Shown piece by piece: positions 1 through 8,012 of a stretch of 64,000 nt of DNA. Source of the stretch: Brachymonas denitrificans (GTDB lineage: Bacteria; Pseudomonadota; Gammaproteobacteria; Burkholderiales; Burkholderiaceae_C); NCBI RefSeq assembly GCF_907163135.1, contig NZ_CAJQUA010000001.1:1999001-2063000 (forward strand). Direction: 5' to 3'. The first letter of the stretch is position 1. Each line of letters begins with the position of its first letter. The position numbers and the translations under genes are program-made. The notes under the pieces were generated by a model. The model did no database searches. It worked only from the letters and a program-made list of their open reading frames with translations, and was not told the DNA's origin.

Positions 1-884
1 AGAGCGGAGCCGGATGCAGGCGCCGAGCCACCTTGTGCGGCTGCGGCAGCGGCCGGCACCGGCAGCCAGACGCGGGCGAACATGCCCGGCACGGCGCGGT
101 CCAGCCCGGCCGGCAGGTTGGCGCGCAGCGCCTGCGTGAGCGAGCGCGGATCGACCGCGGGCAGCACCTCGACGCGCGTGGGCGCAATCATGCTGCCGCC
201 GGCATCGGGCAATTCGACCTGGGCCTTGGCCTGATCGACCTTGCCGATGACGGAGGACGGCACCGAAGCCGTCACGCGCAGGGAGGCCGGATCGTAGATG
301 GTGAGCAGCGGGCGGCCCGGCATGGCCATGTCGCCCAGTTCGATGGAGAGTTGCGAGATGATGCCGGCATAGGGCGCCTTGACGACGTAGAAGCCGGATT
401 GCGTGGTGGCGGCAGCGGCGGCGGCCGTCAGCGCGTTGACCTGGGCGGCGGCGGCACGGTAGCCGGCCTCGGCCTGCTCCAGCGCGGCCTTGCTGATGTA
501 GTTCTTGGCGGCGAGCTGGCGCTTGCGTTCCAGATCCTTGGCAGCCACATCGAGCTGGGCGCGGGCGGCGCCGATCTGCGCCTGGCTCGCGGTGGCAGCC
601 TGGTTGGCGGCGCGGGCGTCGATGCGCAGCAGCAACTGGCCGGCAGCCACGCGCTGGCCGGCACGCACCGGCAGCTCGACCACGGCACCGGGCACCTGGG
701 CCGCCAGCGTGGTCTGGCGCAGCGACTCGACCGTGCCTTCGTAGCTGCTCATGCTGCCGTTGGCAGCGCTGGAAACGGCCACGCTGGGCAGGGGCGCCGC
801 CAGCGCAACAGGACCGACACCGGCACCCAGGGCCGCGACGGCCAGCCAGCCGCCAACGCGGCGCAGAATGGATTGAGGCTTCAT
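1..884 (-). CDS. RND efflux periplasmic adaptor subunit (MFP/HlyD family), C-terminus cut by window edge
   Basis: This is the periplasmic adaptor of a tripartite efflux pump, which would link an inner-membrane RND transporter to an outer-membrane channel. Translation from the ATG at 884 gives a signal peptide (RR, then a hydrophobic stretch ending near residue 29 in VALA), a lipoyl/barrel-sandwich half around GAVVELPVRAGQRVAAGQ, an Ala/Gln-rich helical hairpin, the second lipoyl half (VKAPYAGIISQLSIELGD) and the start of the beta-barrel. About 294 residues are visible and no stop is reached. The short proteins on the other strand here are shadows. It is divergent from an ArsR-type regulator, and a TATAAT-like -10 (983-978) sits beside an inverted repeat, so repression by that regulator is likely. 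The substrate (metal or organic) cannot be told. Confidence 0.9.
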   Translation of the reverse strand, partial: MKPQSILRRVGGWLAVAALGAGVGPVALAAPLPSVAVSSAANGSMSSYEGTVESLRQTTLAAQVPGAVVELPVRAGQRVAAGQLLLRIDARAANQAATASQAQIGAARAQLDVAAKDLERKRQLAAKNYISKAALEQAEAGYRAAAAQVNALTAAAAAATTQSGFYVVKAPYAGIISQLSIELGDMAMPGRPLLTIYDPASLRVTASVPSSVIGKVDQAKAQVELPDAGGSMIAPTRVEVLPAVDPRSLTQALRANLPAGLDRAVPGMFARVWLPVPAAAAAAQGGSAPASGSA

Positions 885-983
885 GGCAAACACACCTATC
901 TTGTTCGAGTGGGGCGACATGGCGGCCCGAAGGCGAACACCACGCAGCAGCACGGCAAGGCCGCGCAGACAATTTACATTATA

Positions 984-1021
984 CGTATTTGTGTGAATAC
1001 GCAAATTCTTAATTGCGCAAT
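984..1021. promoter_or_regulatory. Candidate operator region between the efflux adaptor and the ArsR-type gene
   Basis: An AT-rich island contains the inverted repeat CGTATT-N6-AATACG (984-1001) and the perfect palindrome ATTGCGCAAT (1012-1021). The first repeat lies just upstream of the -10 of the leftward gene and the second overlaps the -35 of the rightward gene, which is where an ArsR-family repressor would act on both. Binding itself is inferred. Confidence 0.5.
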
Positions 1022-1041
1022 CAATTGAATAGTTGTACAGT
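1013..1041 (+). promoter_or_regulatory. Candidate sigma70 promoter of the ArsR-type gene
   Basis: TTGCGC (1013-1018), a 17-base spacer and TACAGT (1036-1041) fit a sigma70 promoter with a start near 1048. This places the upstream TTG codon at 1033 inside the promoter and so supports the ATG at 1072 as the start of the regulator. Confidence 0.45.
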
Positions 1042-1071
1042 GCCAACTCTCCAACCGCATTTCCTGCCCGC

Positions 1072-1449
1072 ATGACTTCCGACGGATTGCTTCAGCATCT
1101 GCCCGCGCAAGCGCTGGAACACATCGCCAGCTACTTCCGCACCCTGTCAGAAACCACCCGCCTGCGCATTCTCAATGTGCTGCGCAGTGGCCCCTGCAGT
1201 GTGGGAGAAATTGCCGAAAAAGTCGAATCCAGCCCGGCCAATGTCTCGCGCCACCTGCTGCTGCTGGCGCAGCAGGGCCTGGTCACGCGCGAGAGCCGGG
1301 GCAACAGCGTGTTCTACAGCGTGGCCGATTCTTCCGTCTTCGCCCTGTGCGATCTGGTGTGCAACCAGGTGGCGCAGCGCTGGGAGGCGCATGACAGCCA
1401 GCGCGAGGCGTTCGACAAGGCCCGCAAGCAGGCAAAGAAGCGCGGCTGA
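1072..1449 (+). CDS. ArsR/SmtB-family transcriptional regulator
   Basis: This is a winged-helix repressor of 125 residues. The helix-turn-helix is around SVGEIAEKVESSPANVSRHL (residues 43-62), followed by the wing (RGNSVFYSV). The classical ELCVCDL metal site is absent. Instead Cys42 lies just before helix 2 of the HTH, with Cys93 and Cys97 in the C-terminal helix, an arrangement like the thiol pair of the BigR/SqrR persulfide- and redox-sensing branch. The ATG at 1072 is preferred because an earlier TTG lies inside the likely promoter. It is divergent from an efflux adaptor gene, which it probably represses along with itself. The family is clear from the sequence; the redox-sensing role is inferred. 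Confidence 0.85.
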   Translation: MTSDGLLQHLPAQALEHIASYFRTLSETTRLRILNVLRSGPCSVGEIAEKVESSPANVSRHLLLLAQQGLVTRESRGNSVFYSVADSSVFALCDLVCNQVAQRWEAHDSQREAFDKARKQAKKRG

Positions 1450-1492
1450 TCCACCAAAATAACTAGCCCCCTCCCCCCACCCGCCAAGTGGC

Positions 1493-1509
1493 AAACCGGC
1501 CCGGTTTTT
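1493..1509 (+). terminator. Possible weak terminator after the ArsR-type gene
   Basis: A short stem AAACC/GGTTT with loop GGCCC runs into five T residues, 44 bases after the stop codon and just before moaA. The stem is short, so the call is tentative. Confidence 0.35.
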
Positions 1510-1522
1510 CTATAAACAGGGC

Positions 1523-2524
1523 ATGGAAGTTTCCGCCCCCGCCTCTCCCGTCCTGTCTGACCCCTTCGGCCGCACCGTGGACTACCTGCGCGTGTCGGTC
1601 ACCGACCGCTGCGACCTGCGCTGCACCTACTGCATGCCGCGGCGCTTTCGCGGTTTCGAGCAGCCCGGGCACTGGCTGACGCTGGAAGAGATCACGCGCG
1701 TGGTAGCCGCCTTCAGCCGCATGGGCACGCGCCGCGTGCGCCTGACCGGCGGCGAGCCGCTGCTGCGCAAGGGGCTGCCGGAGCTGGCGGCCAACATCGC
1801 CGCCCTGTCGGGCATCGAGGACCTGTCGCTCACCACCAATGGCACGCAGCTCGGCCGCCAGGCCCTGCTGCTGCGCTCGGCCGGCGTGCAGCGCCTGAAC
1901 GTGAGCCTGGATTCGCTGCGCCACGAGTGCGTGCAGCACATCACCGGCAACGACTGCCTGGACCATGTGCTGGACGGCCTGCGCGCCGCCCAGCGTGCCG
2001 GCTTTGAACGCATCAAGATCAACATGGTGCCGATTGCAGGCGTGAACGAGCACGATATCGAGCCGATGGTGGCCTTCTGCATGGAGCACGGCTTCGTGCT
2101 GCGCCTGATCGAGGCGATGCCGGTAGGTGAACAGGGGCGGCAGACGCAAGGCGTGCCGCTGGGGCCGCTGCTGGAGGATCTGCAGCAGCGCTTCGGCCTG
2201 GTACGCTGCACCATGCCCCTGGGCGGCGGCCCGGCCCGCTACTGGACCAGCCCCGGCACCGGCTTCACGCTCGGCCTGATCACGCCGCTGTCGCAGCACT
2301 TCTGCGAAACCTGCAACCGCGTGCGCCTGTCGGTAGACGGCACGCTGTATCTCTGCCTGGGGCAGGAGGACAAGTTCGAACTGCGCCCGCTGCTGCGCGC
2401 CGGCTGCAGCGATGCCGAGCTGGAGCATGCCATCCGCCAGGCCATCACGCTCAAGCCCGAGCGACACGACTTTCTGGCGCGGCCGGAAAAGATCGTGCGC
2501 TTCATGTCCATGACCGGAGGCTGA
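1523..2524 (+). CDS. moaA: GTP 3',8-cyclase MoaA (molybdenum cofactor biosynthesis)
   Basis: MoaA is the radical-SAM enzyme that, with MoaC, converts GTP to cyclic pyranopterin monophosphate, the first step of molybdenum cofactor synthesis. The 333 residues show the N-terminal CxxxCxxC cluster (Cys30, Cys34, Cys37), the SAM-binding LTGGEPLLR, and a second C-terminal [4Fe-4S] site (Cys261, Cys264, Cys278). The length is normal and the protein ends in Gly-Gly, the conserved MoaA tail. It opens a compact operon with a carbonic anhydrase one base downstream and the nitrate sensor pair narX-narL. The setting ties this copy to nitrate reductase, which needs the cofactor. Confidence 0.96.
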   Translation: MEVSAPASPVLSDPFGRTVDYLRVSVTDRCDLRCTYCMPRRFRGFEQPGHWLTLEEITRVVAAFSRMGTRRVRLTGGEPLLRKGLPELAANIAALSGIEDLSLTTNGTQLGRQALLLRSAGVQRLNVSLDSLRHECVQHITGNDCLDHVLDGLRAAQRAGFERIKINMVPIAGVNEHDIEPMVAFCMEHGFVLRLIEAMPVGEQGRQTQGVPLGPLLEDLQQRFGLVRCTMPLGGGPARYWTSPGTGFTLGLITPLSQHFCETCNRVRLSVDGTLYLCLGQEDKFELRPLLRAGCSDAELEHAIRQAITLKPERHDFLARPEKIVRFMSMTGG

Positions 2525-2525
2525 G

Positions 2526-3206
2526 ATGAAACACTCGATCGACCATCTGCTCGAAGGCTTCAAGCGCTTCCAGCACCAGCATTTCGGCGACGATGGCGGC
2601 ATTTTCGACACCCTGCGCGACGGCCAGCACCCCAGCACGCTGGTAATCGGCTGCTGCGATTCGCGCGTGCATCCACCGATGCTGATGGATTCCGCGCCGG
2701 GCGATGTGTTTACCGTGCGCAATGTGGCCAATCTGGTGCCGCCCAACGAGCCGGACAACCCGCATGCCAGCGTGGCGGCGGCGCTGGAGTTTGCCGTGCT
2801 CAGCCTGGAGGTGCAGCACGTGATCGTGCTGGGCCATTCGAGTTGCGGCGGCATCCGCGCGCTGATGCAGCGCAGCACCCTGCCGGACAGCGCGCTCGGG
2901 CGCTGGCTGCGCATTGCCGAGCCGGCGCGGCGCTTTGTGTGCACGCACCACGCGGGCGTCTCGCAGGAGAAGCAACTGGCGCTGGCCGAACGCGCTGCCG
3001 TGCTGGTATCGCTGGAAAACCTGCTCTCTTACCCCTGGGTGGCCGAGCGCGTGCAGCAGTGCACGCTCACGCTGCACGGCTGGTATTTCGACATGCACAG
3101 CGGCTCGCTCTGGGGCTATGACACCGATGCGCGCCAGTTCCTGCCGCTGGTCTGCCCGCTGGAGCGCGCCCGTGAAGCACAGCGGCGCACTATGATCGCA
3201 GCATGA
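2526..3206 (+). CDS. Beta-class carbonic anhydrase
   Basis: This enzyme interconverts CO2 and bicarbonate with a zinc ion. The beta-class motifs are present: CxDSR (Cys43, Asp45, Arg47) and HSSCGGI, which supply the Cys-His-Cys zinc ligands and the Asp/Arg dyad. The length of 226 residues is usual. It starts one base after the moaA stop and its stop overlaps the narX start (ATGA), so it is almost certainly cotranscribed with the nitrate-sensing genes. Why it sits in this operon is unknown; bicarbonate supply or pH balance during nitrate respiration is one possibility. Which of the Can or CynT subgroups it belongs to was not resolved. Confidence 0.93.
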   Translation: MKHSIDHLLEGFKRFQHQHFGDDGGIFDTLRDGQHPSTLVIGCCDSRVHPPMLMDSAPGDVFTVRNVANLVPPNEPDNPHASVAAALEFAVLSLEVQHVIVLGHSSCGGIRALMQRSTLPDSALGRWLRIAEPARRFVCTHHAGVSQEKQLALAERAAVLVSLENLLSYPWVAERVQQCTLTLHGWYFDMHSGSLWGYDTDARQFLPLVCPLERAREAQRRTMIAA

Positions 3207-5119
3207 ACCTCGACCAGCTCCCCAGCCGCCACAGCCTGAGCACCAAACTGCTGGTGCTCTCGGTGCTGTGGCTGGTGGTCGCCATGGTGTCCATCGGCTT
3301 CACGCTGCTGCTGTCGTGGAAGCTGGAAGGGGGCGCCGCCGCCATCAACGATGCCGGCAGCCTGCGCATGCGCACCTACCGCACCGTGATGCTGCTGAGC
3401 CAGAACGAATCTCCCGCGGTGGTGGAGGAGCAGCGTCGCCTGTTCCAGACCACGCTCGACCGCCTGATCGCCGGCGACCCGGCACGGCCGCTGTTCCTGC
3501 CCGACACGCCCGAGGTGCATGCGCAGGCCGCCTGGATCCGCGAGCACTGGCAACTGCGCATGGTGCCCTTGTTGCAGCCCGGACAGCTGCAAAGCAACGG
3601 CGCCCAGCTGCTGGACCGCGAGGCCGATGCCTTCGTCGACGGCATCGATCGTCTGGTGCGGCTGATCGAGATCGACAATGCGCGCAACACCTCCATGCTG
3701 CGCGTATTCCAGCTGGTGCTGATCGGCATGGCCACGGTGGGCGCGCTGAGCATGATGTACCTGCTCTACATCCTGGTGATCCTGCCGGTGAACCAGTTGC
3801 ACCAGGGCATGCAGCGCCTGAGCCAGGGCGACCTGGGCAGCCGCGTGGATCTGGACCGGCAGGACGAATTCGGCGCGCTGTCGGACGGCTTCAACCAGAT
3901 GGCGGACCGCCTGCAGGGGCTGGTGCAGACCATGGAGCAGCAGGTACGCGACAAGACACGGGAACTGGAATCGAACAACCGGCAGCTCACGGCGCTGTAC
4001 CAGGTGACGGCATTCCTGCACCAGTCGCAGGATCTGGAGCAGACCTGCGAGGGCTTTCTGCAGCAGGTGATGCAGCTGACCGGCGCCAGCGCCGGCGCCG
4101 TGCGCCTGCTCGACAGCGAACGCGGCAAGATCGACGCGGTGGTGCAGATCGGCCTGCCCGACACCCTGCTCACGCAACAGGAATGCTCGCGCGTGAATGC
4201 CTGCTACTGCGGCCAGAGCGTGCAGACCGGCGAAACCGTGCTGCGCCGTATCGACCGCATGGAGCACACGGTGCCGCTGCTTCCCAGCCTGCCCTGCCAG
4301 AATGCGGGGTTTGACGCGGTCTCGGTGTTCCAGATCCGTGCCAGCCAGCAGGATCTGGGCATCTTCACGCTGTTCTTCCGCGATGGCGAGCAGCCGGGCG
4401 AGGAAGCCCGGCAGCTGCTGGAAGCATTGGGCAGCCATCTGGGCGTAGCCATCGCCAATACGCGCCTGGCCGCCCGCGACCGACAACTCGCCGTGATGGA
4501 AGAGCGCAACCTGATGGCCCAGGGCCTGCACGACAGCATTGCGCAGTCGCTCTCCTTCCTCAACCTGCAGGTGCAGATGCTGGAAGCGGCGGTGGCCGCC
4601 GGCGAGCAGGAGCAGGCGCGGGAGAACCTCGCCTTCATCCGCGCCGGCGTGCAGGAAAGCTACGACGACGTGCGCGAACTGCTGCTCAACTTCCGCGTGC
4701 GCATCAGCAAGGAGGAATTGCCGGAGGCGGTGCAGACCCTGCTGTCGCGCTTCGAGGCGCAGACCGGGGTGCACACCTCGCTCGACATGGGCGGCGACGG
4801 ATTGCCGCTGGATCCGCAGCAGCAGTTGCAGGTGATCTTCATCCTGCAGGAGGCGCTGTCGAACGTGCGCAAGCATGCACAGGCCGACAGCGTGGCCGTT
4901 ACCATCCGTAACGACGACGATTTCGTCATGAGCATCGCCGACAATGGCCGCGGCATCGATGCGGACGAGATGGAGGCGCGCCGCGAGCGCCACGTGGGCC
5001 TGTCCATCATGCAGGAGCGTGCCCGCCGCATCCACGCCAGCGTTACCATTACCCGGCAGGCAGCAGGCGGCACCCTGGTGTCGCTGCTGCTGCCCCAGAA
5101 AGAACGGATAGCGACATGA
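3203..5119 (+). CDS. narX: Nitrate/nitrite sensor histidine kinase NarX
   Basis: NarX is a membrane kinase that detects periplasmic nitrate and nitrite and phosphorylates NarL. In order, the 638 residues show a first membrane helix (about 15-38), a periplasmic sensor with the ligand-binding P-box (INDAGSLRMRTYR), a second membrane helix near 167-197, a HAMP linker, a GAF-like central module carrying the cysteine group typical of NarX/NarQ (QEC...CYC...LPC), the HisKA_3 phosphorylation site LHDSIAQ with His443, and an ATPase domain with NVRKHAQAD and DNGRGID. Both ends overlap their neighbours by four bases, so it is translated in step with the carbonic anhydrase and narL. Confidence 0.95.
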   Translation: MNLDQLPSRHSLSTKLLVLSVLWLVVAMVSIGFTLLLSWKLEGGAAAINDAGSLRMRTYRTVMLLSQNESPAVVEEQRRLFQTTLDRLIAGDPARPLFLPDTPEVHAQAAWIREHWQLRMVPLLQPGQLQSNGAQLLDREADAFVDGIDRLVRLIEIDNARNTSMLRVFQLVLIGMATVGALSMMYLLYILVILPVNQLHQGMQRLSQGDLGSRVDLDRQDEFGALSDGFNQMADRLQGLVQTMEQQVRDKTRELESNNRQLTALYQVTAFLHQSQDLEQTCEGFLQQVMQLTGASAGAVRLLDSERGKIDAVVQIGLPDTLLTQQECSRVNACYCGQSVQTGETVLRRIDRMEHTVPLLPSLPCQNAGFDAVSVFQIRASQQDLGIFTLFFRDGEQPGEEARQLLEALGSHLGVAIANTRLAARDRQLAVMEERNLMAQGLHDSIAQSLSFLNLQVQMLEAAVAAGEQEQARENLAFIRAGVQESYDDVRELLLNFRVRISKEELPEAVQTLLSRFEAQTGVHTSLDMGGDGLPLDPQQQLQVIFILQEALSNVRKHAQADSVAVTIRNDDDFVMSIADNGRGIDADEMEARRERHVGLSIMQERARRIHASVTITRQAAGGTLVSLLLPQKERIAT

Positions 5120-5796
5120 TCATGCCCGCAGACACCCCGCCGCTGCGCATTCTGCTGGTGGACGACCATACCCTGTTCCGCAGCGGACTCAAGGCCCTGC
5201 TGCAGCGCCAGGGCGATTTCGAGGTTGTGGGCGAGGCTGGCGACGGGTTGGAAGGCGTGAAGCTCGCCGAACAGCTCAAACCCGATGCCGTGCTGCTCGA
5301 CCTGGACATGCCCATCATGCACGGGCGCGATGCGCTGGCGCAGATTCTCAGTTCGCAGCCGGAACTGGCGGTGCTGATGCTGACCGTCTCGGAAGATGGC
5401 GAGGATCTGGCCGAATGCATGCGTCTGGGCGCGCGTGGCTACCTGCTCAAGAACATCCATGCCGATTTTCTGCTGGGCAGCATCCGCCGTGCGGTGGAAG
5501 GCGACAGCGTGCTCTCGCCCGAGATGACGGCCAAGCTGGTGCAGCGCCTGCGTGCGCCGGCGCCCGTGCAGCAGCCGTCCGAGTACGAATCTCTCACCCC
5601 GCGCGAGCGCGAGACGCTGGCCTGGCTGGCACAAGGCGCCAGCAACAAGCAGATCGCGCGCACGCTGGATGTGGCCGAAAGCACCATCAAGGTGCACGTG
5701 CAGAACATTTTGCGCAAGCTGGGCCTGCAGAGCCGGGTGCAGGCGGCGGTGTATGCCGTCGAGCATGGCTTCGACAAGACGGATCGGGGTGGCTGA
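5116..5796 (+). CDS. narL: Nitrate/nitrite response regulator NarL
   Basis: NarL is the DNA-binding partner of NarX. The 226 residues contain a receiver domain with phosphoacceptor Asp62 (LLDLDMP) and the Thr and Lys of the switch (MLTVSE, YLLKNI), a linker, and a LuxR-type HTH (LTPRERETLAWLAQG, then SNKQIARTLDVAESTIKVHV). The start overlaps the narX stop. It probably controls the nar operon downstream in this window together with an anaerobic FNR-type activator that is not visible here. The gene ends convergently with modE. Confidence 0.95.
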   Translation: MIMPADTPPLRILLVDDHTLFRSGLKALLQRQGDFEVVGEAGDGLEGVKLAEQLKPDAVLLDLDMPIMHGRDALAQILSSQPELAVLMLTVSEDGEDLAECMRLGARGYLLKNIHADFLLGSIRRAVEGDSVLSPEMTAKLVQRLRAPAPVQQPSEYESLTPRERETLAWLAQGASNKQIARTLDVAESTIKVHVQNILRKLGLQSRVQAAVYAVEHGFDKTDRGG

Positions 5797-5900
5797 GGCG
5801 AGTTGAACGCACCCACGCCAGCCTGACGCTGCGCCCGCCGTGCATTCCGGCACCCCTGTCCAGTGCAGCCAGCAGGATCCAAAACAAGGCAGCAGGACGC

Positions 5901-6722
5901 TTACACCGGCACTGCCAGAATCACGCTGGACGCCTTGAACAACGCCGTGGCACGCTGCCCTTCGGCCAGCTCCAGTGCATCGGCGCTGCCCTGGGTGATG
6001 ATGGCGGCGATGGAGCGGCCCTCGCCCAGATCCAGCACCACCTCGGTATTGACGGCCCCGGGATGCACGCGGCTGATGCTGCCCGTCAGACGGTTGCGCG
6101 CGGAAAAGCGCACATCCTCCACTTCGGTGGCCAGCAGCACGGAGGAGGACTTGACCAGTGCAATGGCCGGGCCACCCGTCTGCAGGCCCAGGCTGACCAC
6201 GCTGTCGTGCGTGACCACGGCGACGATCTGGTGGCCGCCGCCGATGTCGATGACCACCTCGTCGTTGACGGCACCGGTGTGGATGCTGTGGACCGTGCCG
6301 GTGAACTGGTTGCGTGCGCTGGTTTTCATGGCCATTTTCCTCATGAGCAAATAGTCGTCCGCCATGCCGGCGGCCTGGCGGGAGAGCAAGGCGAGAAACT
6401 TCTGGTGTTCTGCCTCGATCTGGCGAAAGTTGTCCACCAGCTGGAGGCCACGCTGCGTGAGGCGCGTGCCGCCGCCGCCCTTGCCGCCGCTGCTGCGTTC
6501 GAGCAGGGGCTCGCCGGCGAGCTGGTTCATGTGATCGATGGTGTCCCAGGCGCCCTTGTAGCTCACGCCGATGGCCTTGGCGGCCTGGGTGATGGAGCCG
6601 GTGCTGGCGATCGCTTCGAGCAGCGCCACCTGGCGGGTGCCGCCGAGCAACTCGCCCTGCACGGTCATGCTGAGCTGGCCTTGCAGGTCGATCGGGGGAC
6701 TGGTGGGGGGGGTCTGAGACAT
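5901..6722 (-). CDS. modE: Molybdate-responsive transcriptional regulator ModE
   Basis: ModE represses molybdate uptake when molybdate is plentiful. The 273 residues comprise an N-terminal winged helix (STGSITQAAKAIGVSYKGAW) and two tandem Mop domains (from about residue 130, SARNQFTGTVHSIHTGAVND; and from about 203, SARNRLTGSISRVHPGAVNT), each with the small-residue oxyanion-binding signature. The two domains form the full-length DiMop version. The ATG at 6722 gives the family's usual N-terminus. It is the last gene of modA-modB-modC-nifQ-like-modE, so it is probably autoregulated through the operator in front of modA. Confidence 0.95.
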   Translation of the reverse strand: MSQTPPTSPPIDLQGQLSMTVQGELLGGTRQVALLEAIASTGSITQAAKAIGVSYKGAWDTIDHMNQLAGEPLLERSSGGKGGGGTRLTQRGLQLVDNFRQIEAEHQKFLALLSRQAAGMADDYLLMRKMAMKTSARNQFTGTVHSIHTGAVNDEVVIDIGGGHQIVAVVTHDSVVSLGLQTGGPAIALVKSSSVLLATEVEDVRFSARNRLTGSISRVHPGAVNTEVVLDLGEGRSIAAIITQGSADALELAEGQRATALFKASSVILAVPV

Positions 6723-6750
6723 GCTGAATGCTCCGCGCAGAGGGTTCCGC

Positions 6751-7275
6751 TCAGGCCGGCTGGTCCAGCCAGCGCCATAGCCAGGCCTTGTCGGGCAGCT
6801 GTCCGGCAAGAGGCAGGCCGGGGAAGTGTGCCTGCAACAGCGCCAGCAAGGCCTGCGGACTGGCAATACCTGCATCTTGCCAGAGTTCACTCTCGCCGGC
6901 GCTGACCATGGCCAATGCGCGGGCCAGCGCTTCGCTGTGCACGGGATCGGCATCCGGCGCGGCACAGGCCTGCAGGCACCGGGCCAGCCGGTGCTTGCGC
7001 GGCGGCACCTGGGCCTGCAGCAGGCGGTAGTGTGGTTCGGGCAAGGCCTGCAGTGGGGACAATTCGGGGAACAGGGTGTGCAGCATGGCGAGCAGCTCGG
7101 CCTGTGGCAGGCCCAGCGTCCACGCATACAGCGGCAGGTCGCCCTGCTGTGCGGCGCGCATCACGTGCATCACCACGCGCTCCGCCGGCTCCTGGCGCTC
7201 CTGCGCCAGCTGGTCGGCCAGGGTAAAGCGCTGGCCGTCAGGCCGCAGCAACAGGGGCGAGACGCATGCCGCCAT
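6751..7275 (-). CDS. NifQ-like protein lacking the C-terminal cysteine cluster
   Basis: NifQ is known as a molybdenum donor for nitrogenase cofactor synthesis. This 174-residue protein resembles the NifQ family along its length: LPLYAWTLGLPQAELLAML, then HTLFPEL; a central helical part with SELWQDAGIASPQALLALL and QAHFPGL; and a closing DKAWLWRWL. It stops where NifQ normally continues into the CxxxxCxxCxxxxxC iron-sulfur motif; only three scattered cysteines exist (one at residue 4, two in ARCLQAC). The ATG at 7275 lies inside modC, overlapping its end by 38 bases. No nitrogenase genes are in view, so a role in delivering molybdenum to the nitrate-reductase cofactor is a reasonable inference. 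Family assignment is by motif reading only. Confidence 0.65.
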   Translation of the reverse strand: MAACVSPLLLRPDGQRFTLADQLAQERQEPAERVVMHVMRAAQQGDLPLYAWTLGLPQAELLAMLHTLFPELSPLQALPEPHYRLLQAQVPPRKHRLARCLQACAAPDADPVHSEALARALAMVSAGESELWQDAGIASPQALLALLQAHFPGLPLAGQLPDKAWLWRWLDQPA

Positions 7276-8008
7276 GTGCCACCTCCTCCGGCACCGGGTC
7301 CCGGTGCTCCGTGCGTTGCGCTCCTGCCGGCGCGTGGGCGAATTCCTCGCGCAACACCCGGCCGTCCTGCAGATGGATGATGTGATCGCCCAGCTGGCGC
7401 GCATCCTCTGGGTCGTGCGTGATCAGCACCATGGGCAGTTGCAGGCGTTGCTGCAAACCGTTCAGTTCGTCGCGCAGGGTCTGGCGCAGCGCCGGGTCGA
7501 GCGCGGAAAACGGCTCGTCCAGCAGCAGCGCACCGGGTTGCGCCGCCAGTGCGCGCGCCAGGGCCACGCGCTGGCGCTGGCCACCGGAAAGCTGGTGCGG
7601 CATCTGCTCGGCCAGCGGGTCGATGTGCAGCGCCTCCAGCCACTGGTCCACCTCGGGCTGGCGCGCACGCGGGCGCGGATTGCGCCAGCCGCGCTGCAGG
7701 CCGAAGCCGATGTTCTGGCGCACCGTCAGATGCGGGAACAGCGCGTAGTCCTGGAACACATAACCCACGTGGCGCTGCTGCGGCGTCAGGTTGATGCCCT
7801 GCGCCGCATCAAACAAGGTGCGCCCCGCCACGCGCACATGGCCGGCATCGGGTTGCAGCAGGCCGGCAATGGCCTTGAGCGCGAGCGTCTTGCCCGCACC
7901 CGAGTTGCCCAGCAGCACCACGCGGCGATGTTCGGAGCGCCACTGCAGCTGCAAATGGAAGCGCCGCTCGCCGGAATGCAGCACCTTGTCAATCGCGATA
8001 TCGAACAT
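7238..8008 (-). CDS. modC: Molybdate ABC transporter ATP-binding protein ModC (short form)
   Basis: ModC is the ATPase that powers molybdate import. It has Walker A (GNSGAGKT), the signature LSGGQRQR, Walker B with the D-loop (LLLDEPFSALD) and the H-loop (LITHD). At 256 residues it ends soon after the nucleotide-binding domain and lacks the C-terminal TOBE/Mop domain of the standard form of about 350 residues. The ATG at 8008 has a GAGGGG ribosome site overlapping the end of modB. An upstream in-frame start at 8032 would overlap modB and is less likely. The product would work with ModB and ModA. Confidence 0.93.
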   Translation of the reverse strand: MFDIAIDKVLHSGERRFHLQLQWRSEHRRVVLLGNSGAGKTLALKAIAGLLQPDAGHVRVAGRTLFDAAQGINLTPQQRHVGYVFQDYALFPHLTVRQNIGFGLQRGWRNPRPRARQPEVDQWLEALHIDPLAEQMPHQLSGGQRQRVALARALAAQPGALLLDEPFSALDPALRQTLRDELNGLQQRLQLPMVLITHDPEDARQLGDHIIHLQDGRVLREEFAHAPAGAQRTEHRDPVPEEVAHGGMRLAPVAAA

Positions 8009-8012
8009 GCGC

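Noticed and set aside
33-1028. A 331-codon frame on the + strand at the window start
   Set aside because: The opposite strand translates as a clear efflux adaptor with signal peptide and lipoyl motifs; this frame also runs through the AT-rich promoter region.
1033-1071. Upstream TTG start for the ArsR-type gene
   Set aside because: The codon lies between the -35 and -10 of the likely promoter, so it would not be in the transcript.
1463-2944. A 493-codon open frame on the - strand opposite moaA
   Set aside because: It spans moaA and the carbonic anhydrase start, both supported by catalytic motifs; the frame has no motif.
3116-5035. A 639-codon open frame on the - strand opposite narX
   Set aside because: It is rich in Gln, His and Ala, with no domain, and lies wholly over narX and narL, which are clear genes.
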